Assembly: GCA_937864815.1 (NCBI GenBank)
Contig: CALMJY010000341.1
Location: forward strand, 1-32,665
Source: an uncultured Bacteroidota bacterium
Lineage (GTDB): Bacteria; Bacteroidota; Bacteroidia; Bacteroidales; VadinHA17
Reading direction: 5' to 3'
DNA: 32,665 bases
Shown here: piece by piece, positions 9,282 to 17,823 of the stretch
Layout of the letters: each line of letters opens with the position of its first letter
How positions within the stretch are numbered: position 1 is the stretch's first letter
Notes under the pieces: model-generated
Databases searched by the model: none
What the model saw: only the letters and a program-made list of their open reading frames with translations
Told to the model about the DNA's origin: nothing
Translations under genes and position numbers: made by a program

Positions 9282-11567
9282 TCAGAAATTGTAACCAAAG
9301 CTTAAATAACCCTTCAGATCGTTAAAATAGGTTTTTCCGGGGTGAATACCATACATCACACCGGCTTTAACGGGGCCAATAATTGAATTATATCCTAGTC
9401 CCATTCCAAAACCATACAGGAGTACGAGCTCATATGGATAATCTTTGTCTTCCACAGCTGCAATGTCACCCATCAGATTAAGGTGCAGGTCCCTGAGGAA
9501 TTCGATATCTGCTTCTGTTCTGAATATGCTCATTCTTCTTACCTTGAGTTCGTTAGGGTTAAAACCTGTCATTGGAAGTGATCTCCATGTGTCAGATTGT
9601 ATACCGCCTAAAAGAAAAAAATTGTTCTGTGATGAAATGGTATCTGTATCTGTCATATAAAGAGTCTCAAAACCAATTGAAAAAGTTGTTCTTTTTCCTT
9701 TTGAAAAATAATTCCTGATGCCTGCCCTGATGGTATAGAAGCTCTCAGGGTCATATTCCGTATCATAAGTAAGTGGTATCTCAAGATTATCATAGAATTG
9801 TGAAGCATATCTCAGTCGTGAAATACCTCCTGATACATTAAGGACAATTCCTCTGTCAGGAAAGTATTTGTTGTTCAGAGTATTACGGGAGAATGATATG
9901 TCCGAAGCCCAGTAATCATAGGAATAATTTGTGATCCCCCGGGCCGATATAAAATCTGGTTTGAGGTTTGTTTCATAGTAGGTTCCTGATAATGTAATCA
10001 TATTATTCAGTCCTATGTAATTGTTGATGCCGGCATTAAATGTCTGGTTTCTGCTGAAAGTGTTTCCTGTTTCATAATTATGTTCAAGCCAAGGGAAAAG
10101 CGTATTGTCAGAGAGATAATTCAATGCAAATCCGAATCTCTGGTTTCTTCCCAGATATTGAAGGAATGATGTCTTAATCCTGTAATACTTACCCAGATAT
10201 GAATTAAAATCAATTACTGACCAGTTGAAAGGCATATTCTTCATGGTAAATCCCAGAATAATCCCGGTCTGTAATGAGTTGTCGTAATGTACAGATCCAT
10301 AAAGCATTGATTTGGATTTTTCAATGCAGTCAATTACCAGTATAAGCGAATCATTCCGTGGTATAATCCTGTACTTTACCTTATCAAACCAGGCTTTGCC
10401 ATAAAGCAGTTCTATCCTTTCGGTCAGGTAGTCCCTGTCGACAACATCACCTGCTTTTATGTCAAGGACCCCGGCTATCTGATCTGTGGAAAAAACTTTA
10501 TTGCCGTTTATTTCTATCCTGTTAAAGACATATTTATTTTTATTGAGGAGATATGGTAAATCTGCCTGTTTCCCGAATGCATTCAGGGAATCGGCCAGCT
10601 TCCTGAATTGTTCCCTGAAAGGAATTGATGCAATGTACCCTGCATTAACCAGTGAATCAACATTGTTGAAGTCAGCTACTGAAAATCTCTCTACATCCGG
10701 TTTTATCAGCAGGCTGACAAGTTTCTTTTCCTGATTGAAATCTTCAAGGCTTCTGAACATTGCTATTTGTTCAATAATGCCTGAAATTGTCTGTAACTTC
10801 TCAATATTGTTCTTTTCAAATCCGACATAGGATCCGATAAGTATATCTGAACCCATTTCCATTGCTTCATTGGCGGGGAAGTTCCTTATCAGACCGCCAT
10901 CGAGCAAAAGGAGAGTATCAACCTCAAGGGCAGTAAATATCGAAGGTACACTGAAACTGGCCCTTATCGCATCCGGAAGATATCCCTCCCTGAAAACTAT
11001 TTTTTTATATGTTATAATGTCTGTGGCATTGCATACAAATGGAACAGGTAATTTGGAAAAATCACCAATGTCAGCAACTGGCCAGGAATAGTAGCTCAGG
11101 GAATTCTCAATCAGTTGTCCGTTATTCAGTCCGGATGGTATGTTAACCTTCTTTTTTGCAATTGATAAGGATATAATGCTGTTATAGAATCTTGCTTTCT
11201 CAGGGTAAACAATCCTGTTCTCAGCCATTTTATTCGATAAGAGGTCATCCCAATTGATAGACTTTAAAAGCCAGAAGAGAGTATCGGATTTGTATCCTAT
11301 TGCATACATTCCACCGATTATGCTCCCCATGCTGGTCCCTGCTATATAATCAGGACGCAGTCCGGCTTCCTCCATAACCTTAATAACACCCAGATGTGCA
11401 ATGCCGTATGCTCCTCCTCCGCTCAGCACAAGTCCAACCTTTGGACGCTCTGATTGTGGTTGTGAATAGGAGGATATCTCTGTGGAAAATATCAAAATTA
11501 CAGAGATACAGAATATTAGTATAAATCTATTTACAAAAACGTATGTTAAATATGAGCTGTTTTTCAT
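9282..11567 (-). CDS. Patatin-like phospholipase fused to POTRA and outer-membrane beta-barrel
   Basis: 761 residues. A signal peptide (hydrophobic 14-28) is followed by a patatin domain with oxyanion loop SGGGAYG (49-55), nucleophile elbow GTSMG (Ser79) and the catalytic Asp of DGG (222-224), so the Ser-Asp dyad is intact. A POTRA-like domain follows (about 347-420, FNRIEINGNKVFSTDQIAG), then a BamA/Omp85-type barrel (about 425-761) ending in an aromatic residue (YNF). This is the layout of type Vd secretion proteins such as PlpD, in which the lipase domain is displayed by its own barrel. Lipid hydrolysis is expected from the dyad; the substrate is unknown. It is divergent from the ygiQ gene. 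Confidence 0.93.
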   Translation of the reverse strand: MKNSSYLTYVFVNRFILIFCISVILIFSTEISSYSQPQSERPKVGLVLSGGGAYGIAHLGVIKVMEEAGLRPDYIAGTSMGSIIGGMYAIGYKSDTLFWLLKSINWDDLLSNKMAENRIVYPEKARFYNSIISLSIAKKKVNIPSGLNNGQLIENSLSYYSWPVADIGDFSKLPVPFVCNATDIITYKKIVFREGYLPDAIRASFSVPSIFTALEVDTLLLLDGGLIRNFPANEAMEMGSDILIGSYVGFEKNNIEKLQTISGIIEQIAMFRSLEDFNQEKKLVSLLIKPDVERFSVADFNNVDSLVNAGYIASIPFREQFRKLADSLNAFGKQADLPYLLNKNKYVFNRIEINGNKVFSTDQIAGVLDIKAGDVVDRDYLTERIELLYGKAWFDKVKYRIIPRNDSLILVIDCIEKSKSMLYGSVHYDNSLQTGIILGFTMKNMPFNWSVIDFNSYLGKYYRIKTSFLQYLGRNQRFGFALNYLSDNTLFPWLEHNYETGNTFSRNQTFNAGINNYIGLNNMITLSGTYYETNLKPDFISARGITNYSYDYWASDISFSRNTLNNKYFPDRGIVLNVSGGISRLRYASQFYDNLEIPLTYDTEYDPESFYTIRAGIRNYFSKGKRTTFSIGFETLYMTDTDTISSQNNFFLLGGIQSDTWRSLPMTGFNPNELKVRRMSIFRTEADIEFLRDLHLNLMGDIAAVEDKDYPYELVLLYGFGMGLGYNSIIGPVKAGVMYGIHPGKTYFNDLKGYLSFGYNF

Positions 11568-11624
11568 TTATTATCAGAACTCTGTAGATTGCAGGAAATT
11601 GTTTATGCAAGTTAGTTAATTAAG

Positions 11625-11632
11625 TACCTTTG
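11625..11632 (+). promoter_or_regulatory. Bacteroidota -7 box directly before the ygiQ-like gene
   Basis: TACCTTTG matches TAnnTTTG exactly and ends 4 nt before the GTG start at 11637. The expected transcription start falls on or next to the start codon, so the message would be leaderless or nearly so. A TTG lies at about 11600-11602, only roughly at the -33 spacing. Confidence 0.5.
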
Positions 11633-11636
11633 CGAT

Positions 11637-13472
11637 GTGAAAAAGCAGTTACATTTTGGTAATATTTTTTTACCGACTAACCGCAAAGAGACAGAAGCTC
11701 TCGGATGGGATGAGCTTGATGTTATTCTTTTCAGTGGTGATGCTTATGTTGATCATCCCTCATTCGGGCCTGCTGTAATAGCACGCGTTATTGAAGCAGA
11801 AGGACTCAGGGTGGCAGTTGTGCCTCAGCCAAACTGGAAGGATGATCTCCGTGATTTCAGAAAGCTTGGAAAACCAAAATACTTTTTTGGTGTCACTGCA
11901 GGTAACATGGATTCAATGGTAAACCATTATACTGCTGCAATACGTCTGCGTTCAGACGATGCATACACACCTGGAGGCAAAGCCGGATTCAGGCCTGATT
12001 ATCCTACAATTGTATATACCCAGATACTCAAAAAGCTATTTCCTGATGTTCCTGTTCTTATTGGAGGTATAGAAGCCTCCATGAGGCGGCTAACCCATTA
12101 TGATTACTGGAAAAACAGGGTTGAACCTTCAATCCTTGTAAGCAGCGGGGCTGACATGCTTATCTATGGTATGGGAGAACAACCTTTAAGGGAACTCCTG
12201 GCGCTACTTGTGAAAGGTGTTCCTTTCAGCTCTCTGAAGACAATCCGGCAAACCGCAGTAACGGTTGGCAGTGATGAACCTCTTCCGGTGCAAAGAATGT
12301 GGAAGGACCTAACGCTTCATTCATTTGAGCAGTGCAGGGATGATAAAAAAGTTTTCGCAGATAATTTCGTGAAGTTTGAAAAAGAATCCAATAAGATTGA
12401 AGCCGGAAGACTGATCGAAGCTGTTGGCGACAGGAAAATCATAATCAATCCCCCTTTTCCTCCCATGAGTGAGGCCGAGGCTGACATGATATATGATCTG
12501 CCTTTTACTTACCGGCCGCATCCCAGGTATTTTAAGAAGGGCGATATTCCTGCTTATGAAATGATCAAATTCTCAGTCAATATTCACAGGGGATGTTTCG
12601 GTGGATGCAGCTTTTGTGCCATTGCCGCCCACCAGGGTAAGCAGATTATCAGCAGGTCAGAGGAATCGATCCTTAAAGAGGTTAAACTTCTTACATCCAT
12701 GCCCGATTTCAAGGGTTATCTTTCCGATCTGGGAGGACCTTCAGCCAATATGTACAGGATGAAGGGTAAGGATATGAAAATATGCAACACATGTTCTCGC
12801 CCATCATGTATCTGGCCCGCTGTATGCAAGAACCTTGATACCAACCATAAAAAGCTCACTGATCTGTACAGGAAGGTGGATGAAATCACCGGGATTAAAA
12901 AATCATTTATCGGTAGCGGGGTAAGGTATGACCTTCTTTTTCCGGAATGGAATAAAAATGCCGGAAGGGATGAGGGAGAGTATCTCGAGGAGCTTGTATC
13001 AAAACATGTTTCAGGTCGTTTGAAAGTTGCACCGGAACATACTTCTTCTGATGTGTTGTATGAAATGAGGAAAGCACCGTTTGACCTCTTCAGAAAACTC
13101 AAGACAAGGTTTGACAGTATAAAAAAGAGATACGGAATTAATTATGAGCTGATTCCTTATTTTATATCCTCACATCCGGGTTGTACAAATGAGGATATGA
13201 AATCACTTGCTGCTGAAATGAAGGTTCTCGGAATAAAACCTGAGCAGGTGCAGGATTTCACACCAACACCAATGACACTTGCCACTACTATGTATTATAC
13301 CGGTTTTGATCCATACACCGGGAAGAAAGTCTATGTTGCCAGGAGTATTGAGGAGAAGAGAAGACAGAAGGAGTACTTCTTCTGGTGGAACAAAAGTCCT
13401 CGCAAAGACGCAAAGATACAAAAGAGTAAGAGAAGGGGAGAAAAGGAGAGTGGGAGACGGGGGGATAAGTAA
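11637..13472 (+). CDS. YgiQ family radical SAM protein (UPF0313)
   Basis: 611 residues. The N-terminal region has FLPTNRKETEALGWDELDVI and GDAYVDHPSFG (34-44), hallmarks of YgiQ, followed by a B12-binding-like part. The radical SAM cluster motif is C320-x3-C324-x2-C327 (CFGGCSFC), which binds a [4Fe-4S] cluster and SAM. The reaction of this family is not established. The start is GTG: an ATG two bases earlier is immediately closed by TGA, and the next in-frame stop upstream is at 11613. The last 26 residues (586-611) are a highly charged tail whose DNA is a purine-rich repeat, so the original gene probably ended near WWNK. It is convergent with the next gene, 22 bp away. Confidence 0.92.
   Translation: MKKQLHFGNIFLPTNRKETEALGWDELDVILFSGDAYVDHPSFGPAVIARVIEAEGLRVAVVPQPNWKDDLRDFRKLGKPKYFFGVTAGNMDSMVNHYTAAIRLRSDDAYTPGGKAGFRPDYPTIVYTQILKKLFPDVPVLIGGIEASMRRLTHYDYWKNRVEPSILVSSGADMLIYGMGEQPLRELLALLVKGVPFSSLKTIRQTAVTVGSDEPLPVQRMWKDLTLHSFEQCRDDKKVFADNFVKFEKESNKIEAGRLIEAVGDRKIIINPPFPPMSEAEADMIYDLPFTYRPHPRYFKKGDIPAYEMIKFSVNIHRGCFGGCSFCAIAAHQGKQIISRSEESILKEVKLLTSMPDFKGYLSDLGGPSANMYRMKGKDMKICNTCSRPSCIWPAVCKNLDTNHKKLTDLYRKVDEITGIKKSFIGSGVRYDLLFPEWNKNAGRDEGEYLEELVSKHVSGRLKVAPEHTSSDVLYEMRKAPFDLFRKLKTRFDSIKKRYGINYELIPYFISSHPGCTNEDMKSLAAEMKVLGIKPEQVQDFTPTPMTLATTMYYTGFDPYTGKKVYVARSIEEKRRQKEYFFWWNKSPRKDAKIQKSKRRGEKESGRRGDK
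13399..13472. repeat. Purine-rich repeat forming the 3' end of the ygiQ-like gene
   Basis: Two direct CGCAAAGA copies at 13401-13416 are followed by a G/A-only tract with an approximate 8-bp period (GGGGAGAA, AAGGAGAG, TGGGAGAC, GGGGGGAT) up to the stop codon. The composition differs sharply from the rest of the gene. Like the other arrays in this window it sits at the 3' end of a gene, but here it is read in frame as codons. Confidence 0.55.
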
Positions 13473-13494
13473 ACACCCAGGACCTGCAAGACTT

Positions 13495-13806
13495 CTAACT
13501 AATCAGATACTTTATTGTTTTACCTGTATTTTTTGCATACTCAATCTCCCTCCTTGTCGATTCTCCAATATACCCGCCCGGATTTATAACAAATATCTCA
13601 TCGGCAAGATCAATTTTTCTGAGGTGCATGTCGTCAAGCATCTCCTTGGTTTTATCTGTCCATACTTCTGGGTCGCCAGAATGTCCGAAAAGGCCAACGC
13701 TGATAACGATATTTCCTTCTAGTGTAAGTTGCTTCTGAGCAGAAATAAATTCTTTCCTGAACCTGGTACTTCCGCAAAGAGTAATGATTTTATAATTCCC
13801 GATCAT
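13495..13806 (-). CDS. Small nucleoside 2-deoxyribosyltransferase-like protein
   Basis: 103 residues beginning MIGNYKIITLCGSTRF. The CGSTRF nucleotide-binding start, a central DDMHLRKIDLADEIFVINPG stretch and the GGYIGESTRREIEYA motif match the nucleoside 2-deoxyribosyltransferase-like fold, with the Glu of GESTRRE in the position of the family nucleophile. The protein is complete but small for a canonical deoxyribosyltransferase (about 150 residues). Members of this short group are generally annotated only by fold. No operon partner: it is convergent with the ygiQ-like gene and divergent from the cytochrome operon. Confidence 0.75.
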   Translation of the reverse strand: MIGNYKIITLCGSTRFRKEFISAQKQLTLEGNIVISVGLFGHSGDPEVWTDKTKEMLDDMHLRKIDLADEIFVINPGGYIGESTRREIEYAKNTGKTIKYLIS

Positions 13807-13966
13807 ACACTATTTATAATTAAATGAATTTTAAGCAAGTCTTAAAGTTACATATTTATTATTGTTGTCCTGGATCCATTGAATATGACAGAAATGAGTC
13901 TATAAATAAATCTTGTATATTTACCTTTATAACGCACCTCTTTCATTTAAGGAAATTCTGATTTTT

Positions 13967-14836
13967 ATGTCAAGTACTTTTCACAGGATTTACCTGTCTG
14001 TCTTTGTAGCTATTGTCTTTATTACTCTGGTAACCTTTATATATATGGGTACCTCATATTATTCTACCGGACTTGAGGAAAGAGTTTATCACACAGACCA
14101 TAAAGCTTTGAAACCCAGTGGATTCATTGGGCATGGACTTGGAATAGCAGGTTCTGTATCTATGATTTTGGGAGTAAGTCTGTATATGGCAAGGAAAAGA
14201 TATCGTTTTCTCTCAAGGGCAGGTCTTTTGAAACACTGGCTTGAGTTCCATATTTTCCTGTGTACACTGGGTCCGCTTTTAGTACTCTTCCATACTGCCT
14301 TTAAGTTCGGAGGCTTGGTTGCAATCAGTTTCTGGAGTATGGTGGCTGTATTTATCAGTGGCATAATCGGCAGGTTTATTTATCTGCAGATACCCCATTC
14401 AATTGAAGGCCGTGAGCTAAGTCTCAATGAGATAAGGGATATGAAAAGCGATATCGTATCTGTTGCGAAGGTTAAATATAAGCTTGATGATGAAACCTGT
14501 AATATTCTGGCTGATTCTGTAAAAAGAAAGACACTTATATACCACAGCAATGTATTTGTTCGTTTATTTAATAGTTATATTAATGATCTGAAAGTTAAAA
14601 ACTCTGTAAAGGCGTTATTAAAGAGAAAGAAAATCTCATCTTCTGAATCAAAGCAATTGATTGATCTAGTGAGTAACGATATAATGATTAACAGGAGGAT
14701 AGAACAGCTTGAAACAATGCAGAAATTCTTCAGGTACTGGCATGTGATTCATCTTCCCTTTGCAATAGTTATGCTGATAATTATGATAGTACATGTTGGA
14801 GTTACTATTCTGTTTGGTTACAGATGGATATTTTAA
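13967..14836 (+). CDS. Membrane cytochrome b-like subunit (first gene of cytochrome operon)
   Basis: 289 residues from ATG 13967; an earlier ATG at 13913 adds 18 residues without similarity to anything recognised. Five likely membrane helices lie at about 10-28, 53-73, 90-110, 116-138 and 262-283. Histidines suited to haem b ligation are H95 and H109 on helix 3, H259/H262 just before the last helix, and H276 in it. A soluble charged insert (about 145-255) separates helices 4 and 5. The layout resembles cytochrome b561 or ferric-reductase-like electron carriers that pass electrons across the inner membrane. The 3' end overlaps the Fe-S/FAD oxidoreductase gene by 13 nt, so the two probably form a complex. 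Quinol oxidation or transmembrane electron transfer is inferred. Confidence 0.75.
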   Translation: MSSTFHRIYLSVFVAIVFITLVTFIYMGTSYYSTGLEERVYHTDHKALKPSGFIGHGLGIAGSVSMILGVSLYMARKRYRFLSRAGLLKHWLEFHIFLCTLGPLLVLFHTAFKFGGLVAISFWSMVAVFISGIIGRFIYLQIPHSIEGRELSLNEIRDMKSDIVSVAKVKYKLDDETCNILADSVKRKTLIYHSNVFVRLFNSYINDLKVKNSVKALLKRKKISSSESKQLIDLVSNDIMINRRIEQLETMQKFFRYWHVIHLPFAIVMLIIMIVHVGVTILFGYRWIF

Positions 14837-16173
14837 CTATGGAATCATTTATTGAAAATGTACTGATTTATTCAATGGCAATCATCCTTTGCCTTGTTGT
14901 GGTTGTTATCTATCTGCGAAAGAAAAAGAAGGAATCAGGAATAGTTGAGGGTAAAATCAGGGAAGCAAAAGAAGCCGGTCTTCACGAACCTTTATCACTT
15001 CATCCATTTGTTGATCCCAACAGGTGCATTCAGACAGGGGCATGCATTTCAGCCTGCCCTGAAAAAGATATACTTGGTATAAGGGACGGTAAGGCAACAA
15101 TAATAAATGCTTCAAGGTGTATTGGACACGGTGCCTGTTTTCATGCCTGCCCTACTGAAGCGATAAGCCTTAGAATGGGTACTGAGAAGAGAGGTGTTGA
15201 ACTACCTCACGTAAATCAGAATTTTGAGACTAATGTACCCGGAATATTCATCGCCGGAGAACTAGGTGGAATGGGACTTATAAAAAATGCAGTAGAACAG
15301 GGCAAGCAGGCGGTGGAAAATATTGTAAAAAAATTGAAAAGAGACCATGCTGCTTCATTTGATCTGATTATAGTAGGAGCAGGACCGGCAGGGATATCAG
15401 GAGCTCTTACCGCAAAAAAGCATGGTCTGGATTTTTTAATCCTTGAACAGGATACACTCGGAGGAACAGTTTTCACATTTCCAAGGAAAAAAATAGTAAT
15501 GACCTCGCCAATGGATCTGCCTCTGTATGGTAAAATCAAGCTGTATGAGACCTCTAAATCCGAACTACTCGACCTCTGGCAGTCAGTGCTTGGGAAAAAT
15601 AATATCACTGTAAACGAGAATTCAAAGGTTGAAACCATTCTCTCAGAAGATGGGATTTTCAGGATTAAAACTATAAAAGGGACAGAATTTACAACAACCA
15701 CAGTACTTCTTTCAATAGGAAGGAGGGGGACTCCCCGCAAGCTGAATATACCCGGAGAAAGCAGGGAAAAGGTGGCTTATCGTCTTCTTGAACCGGAAGA
15801 GATTCTTGGAAAAAATATTATTGTTGTTGGGGGTGGAGATTCTGCTGTTGAATCAGCCCTTTTACTCAGTGACAATAATCATGTTATATTGTCGTATCGT
15901 CAGGAGGTATTTAACAGAATTAAACCTGCAAATAGCAACGCTTTGAATAAAGCCGTGGCTGAGGGCAAGCTGGAGGTTAAGCTTGGTTCAAACCTGTTGT
16001 CAATTGAAGATGACTCTATTCTACTTACAACGGGTAAGGAAGGAGAGGCAACCAATTATGCCAATGATCTTGTCTATATTTTTGCAGGAGGTGAATTACC
16101 CACACAGTTTCTCGAAAAGGCCGGCGTAAAGATCACAAAAAAGTTTGGCGAAATAGTTCTGAGTCATAAATAA
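14824..16173 (+). CDS. Membrane-anchored Fe-S/FAD oxidoreductase (thioredoxin-reductase-like)
   Basis: 449 residues: an N-terminal membrane helix (about 11-31), a ferredoxin-like domain (60-120), then a two-dinucleotide-fold flavoprotein with FAD motif GAGPAGISGALTAKKHG (185-201) and a second motif IIVVGGGDSAVESALLL for NAD(P)H. The two Fe-S motifs read C68-x2-T71-x2-C74-x3-C78-P and C99-x2-H102-x2-C105-x3-C109-P, so the second cysteine of each is replaced. A TNVPGIFIAGELGGMG segment (137-152), normally at the C-terminal end of such reductases, sits before the FAD fold. The CxxC disulfide of thioredoxin reductase is absent, so the partner is more likely the cytochrome b than thioredoxin. ATG 14839 is an alternative start. 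Predicted role: exchange of electrons between NAD(P)H and the membrane cytochrome. Confidence 0.85.
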   Translation: MDILTMESFIENVLIYSMAIILCLVVVVIYLRKKKKESGIVEGKIREAKEAGLHEPLSLHPFVDPNRCIQTGACISACPEKDILGIRDGKATIINASRCIGHGACFHACPTEAISLRMGTEKRGVELPHVNQNFETNVPGIFIAGELGGMGLIKNAVEQGKQAVENIVKKLKRDHAASFDLIIVGAGPAGISGALTAKKHGLDFLILEQDTLGGTVFTFPRKKIVMTSPMDLPLYGKIKLYETSKSELLDLWQSVLGKNNITVNENSKVETILSEDGIFRIKTIKGTEFTTTTVLLSIGRRGTPRKLNIPGESREKVAYRLLEPEEILGKNIIVVGGGDSAVESALLLSDNNHVILSYRQEVFNRIKPANSNALNKAVAEGKLEVKLGSNLLSIEDDSILLTTGKEGEATNYANDLVYIFAGGELPTQFLEKAGVKITKKFGEIVLSHK

Positions 16174-16175
16174 AG

Positions 16176-16205
16176 GGCTGAAGGCTGAAGGTTTAAGGCG
16201 CAGGG
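16176..16205. repeat. Heptad repeat after the oxidoreductase stop codon
   Basis: Two exact GGCTGAA units (16176-16189) are followed by diverged units GGTTTAA and GGCGCAG, all 7 bp long, starting 2 nt after the TAA at 16171-16173. The array fills most of the 57-bp gap before the first multihaem cytochrome gene. Confidence 0.6.
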
Positions 16206-16230
16206 TAATAAACAGGATTTAAAATTATAT

Positions 16231-17823
16231 ATGCAGAGAGTTTATTTGATACTGACTTTTCTTGTACTGTACAATATCAGTCCGGATGTGCTTAGGGCAC
16301 AGCTCTCCCCTGGCGATCTTTCAAATGTTCATGCCAATCTTGAGGGACTGTCTAATTGCACCCAGTGCCATGTGCTTGGAAATAAGGTATCTTCTGATAA
16401 ATGTCTTATATGTCATACTGAGATAAAGACAAGGATTGAATCAAAAAAAGGTTATCACGCTTCATCTGATGTTGCAGGAGGAGAATGTGCCTTATGTCAC
16501 AGTGAACATAACGGAAAAAATTTCAGATTAATAAACCTGGACACCGAAAATTTTGATCATGACCTGACAGGTTATCATCTTTCAGTCCCTCATGCTAAAA
16601 AGGCCTGCACTGATTGTCATACTCCTAAAAATATTTCTGATCCGAAAATCAGGGCAAAAAAGAAAACTTACCTGGGTGTTGGACAGGAATGCCTGACCTG
16701 TCATGCTGATTATCATGTTAGAACCCTGTCCTCAGATTGCCTGAATTGTCATGACCCGGAGAAATTTGTTCCTGCTTCAAAATTCGATCATAATGAGGCA
16801 AAGTTTAAACTTGCGGGTAAGCACAGAAGTGTTGATTGTGTTAAGTGTCATACAATAAAGTTAACTGATGGGGTTAAATTTCAACACTTCAGGGGAATTC
16901 AATATACCAACTGTACCAGCTGCCATAAAGATCCTCATAATAATCAATTCGGGCAAAACTGTCGGAAATGTCATAGTGAAGACTCTTTCCGGTCCGCACA
17001 GGGAATACCTGGTTTTGATCATAACCAGACTGGTTATAAGCTGGAAGAGAAACACCTGATTGTTAACTGTAAATCATGCCATAAAAATAAGCTGACAGAT
17101 CCAATCAAGCATGACAACTGTTTCGATTGTCATATTGATTACCATAATGGTCAATTTGTGAAAAACGGTGTCAGACCTGACTGTACCCAATGCCACAGTT
17201 TAAAAGGATTTACCACTTTTTCATATACTGTTGAACAGCATGATCAGGGTAACTTTCCTCTTAAAGGGGCTCACCAGGCAATCCCCTGTTATGAGTGCCA
17301 TAAAAAACAGGAAAAATGGAACTTCAGAAATATCGGGGTAAATTGTAAGGATTGCCATCAGGATGTACATAAGGCATTTATCCGTCCCGAAATCTATGCC
17401 GAATCCGGGTGCCGGGTATGTCATAATGAGATCAGCTGGAGCAACATAACCTTTGACCATTCAAAAACGGGTTTCCTGCTTACGGGAATGCATGTAAAAT
17501 CAGAATGCAGGAGTTGTCATTTCAGGGAATATGATGGCAGTATTCAACAGAAATTCAACGGATTATCACATCAGTGTTCCGCATGCCATGCTGATAAACA
17601 TTACCGGCAGTTTGAAAAAAATGGAATCACCAACTGTACAGATTGCCACAGCACTGACAATTGGAAAGCTTCCGGATTCGATCACAACTCTACCGCTTTT
17701 AAGCTTGACGGAAAGCATGTGAATGTTCCATGCTATAAATGTCACAAGCCCCAACAGGAGGGTAATATACTTTATACCAGGTACAAAATAAAGGAATTCA
17801 GATGCGAATCGTGTCATTCCTGA
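16231..17823 (+). CDS. Exported 20-haem c-type cytochrome
   Basis: 530 residues with signal peptide (hydrophobic 4-14; likely cleavage after LRA, before QLSPGDLS). I count 20 CxxCH haem-attachment motifs, from CTQCH near residue 43 to CESCH at the very C-terminus. Six irregularly spaced modules share the pattern F-x-H, then [FY]-x-L-x-G-x-H and C-x2-C-H, for example FDHNEAKFKLAGKHRSVDC and FDHNSTAFKLDGKHVNVPC, supplying non-motif histidines as likely distal ligands. This is a periplasmic cytochrome of the cytochrome c3-like superfamily. It follows the cytochrome b and Fe-S/FAD genes, so it is the likely first periplasmic acceptor. Its last 22 nt overlap the next cytochrome gene. Confidence 0.92.
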   Translation: MQRVYLILTFLVLYNISPDVLRAQLSPGDLSNVHANLEGLSNCTQCHVLGNKVSSDKCLICHTEIKTRIESKKGYHASSDVAGGECALCHSEHNGKNFRLINLDTENFDHDLTGYHLSVPHAKKACTDCHTPKNISDPKIRAKKKTYLGVGQECLTCHADYHVRTLSSDCLNCHDPEKFVPASKFDHNEAKFKLAGKHRSVDCVKCHTIKLTDGVKFQHFRGIQYTNCTSCHKDPHNNQFGQNCRKCHSEDSFRSAQGIPGFDHNQTGYKLEEKHLIVNCKSCHKNKLTDPIKHDNCFDCHIDYHNGQFVKNGVRPDCTQCHSLKGFTTFSYTVEQHDQGNFPLKGAHQAIPCYECHKKQEKWNFRNIGVNCKDCHQDVHKAFIRPEIYAESGCRVCHNEISWSNITFDHSKTGFLLTGMHVKSECRSCHFREYDGSIQQKFNGLSHQCSACHADKHYRQFEKNGITNCTDCHSTDNWKASGFDHNSTAFKLDGKHVNVPCYKCHKPQQEGNILYTRYKIKEFRCESCHS

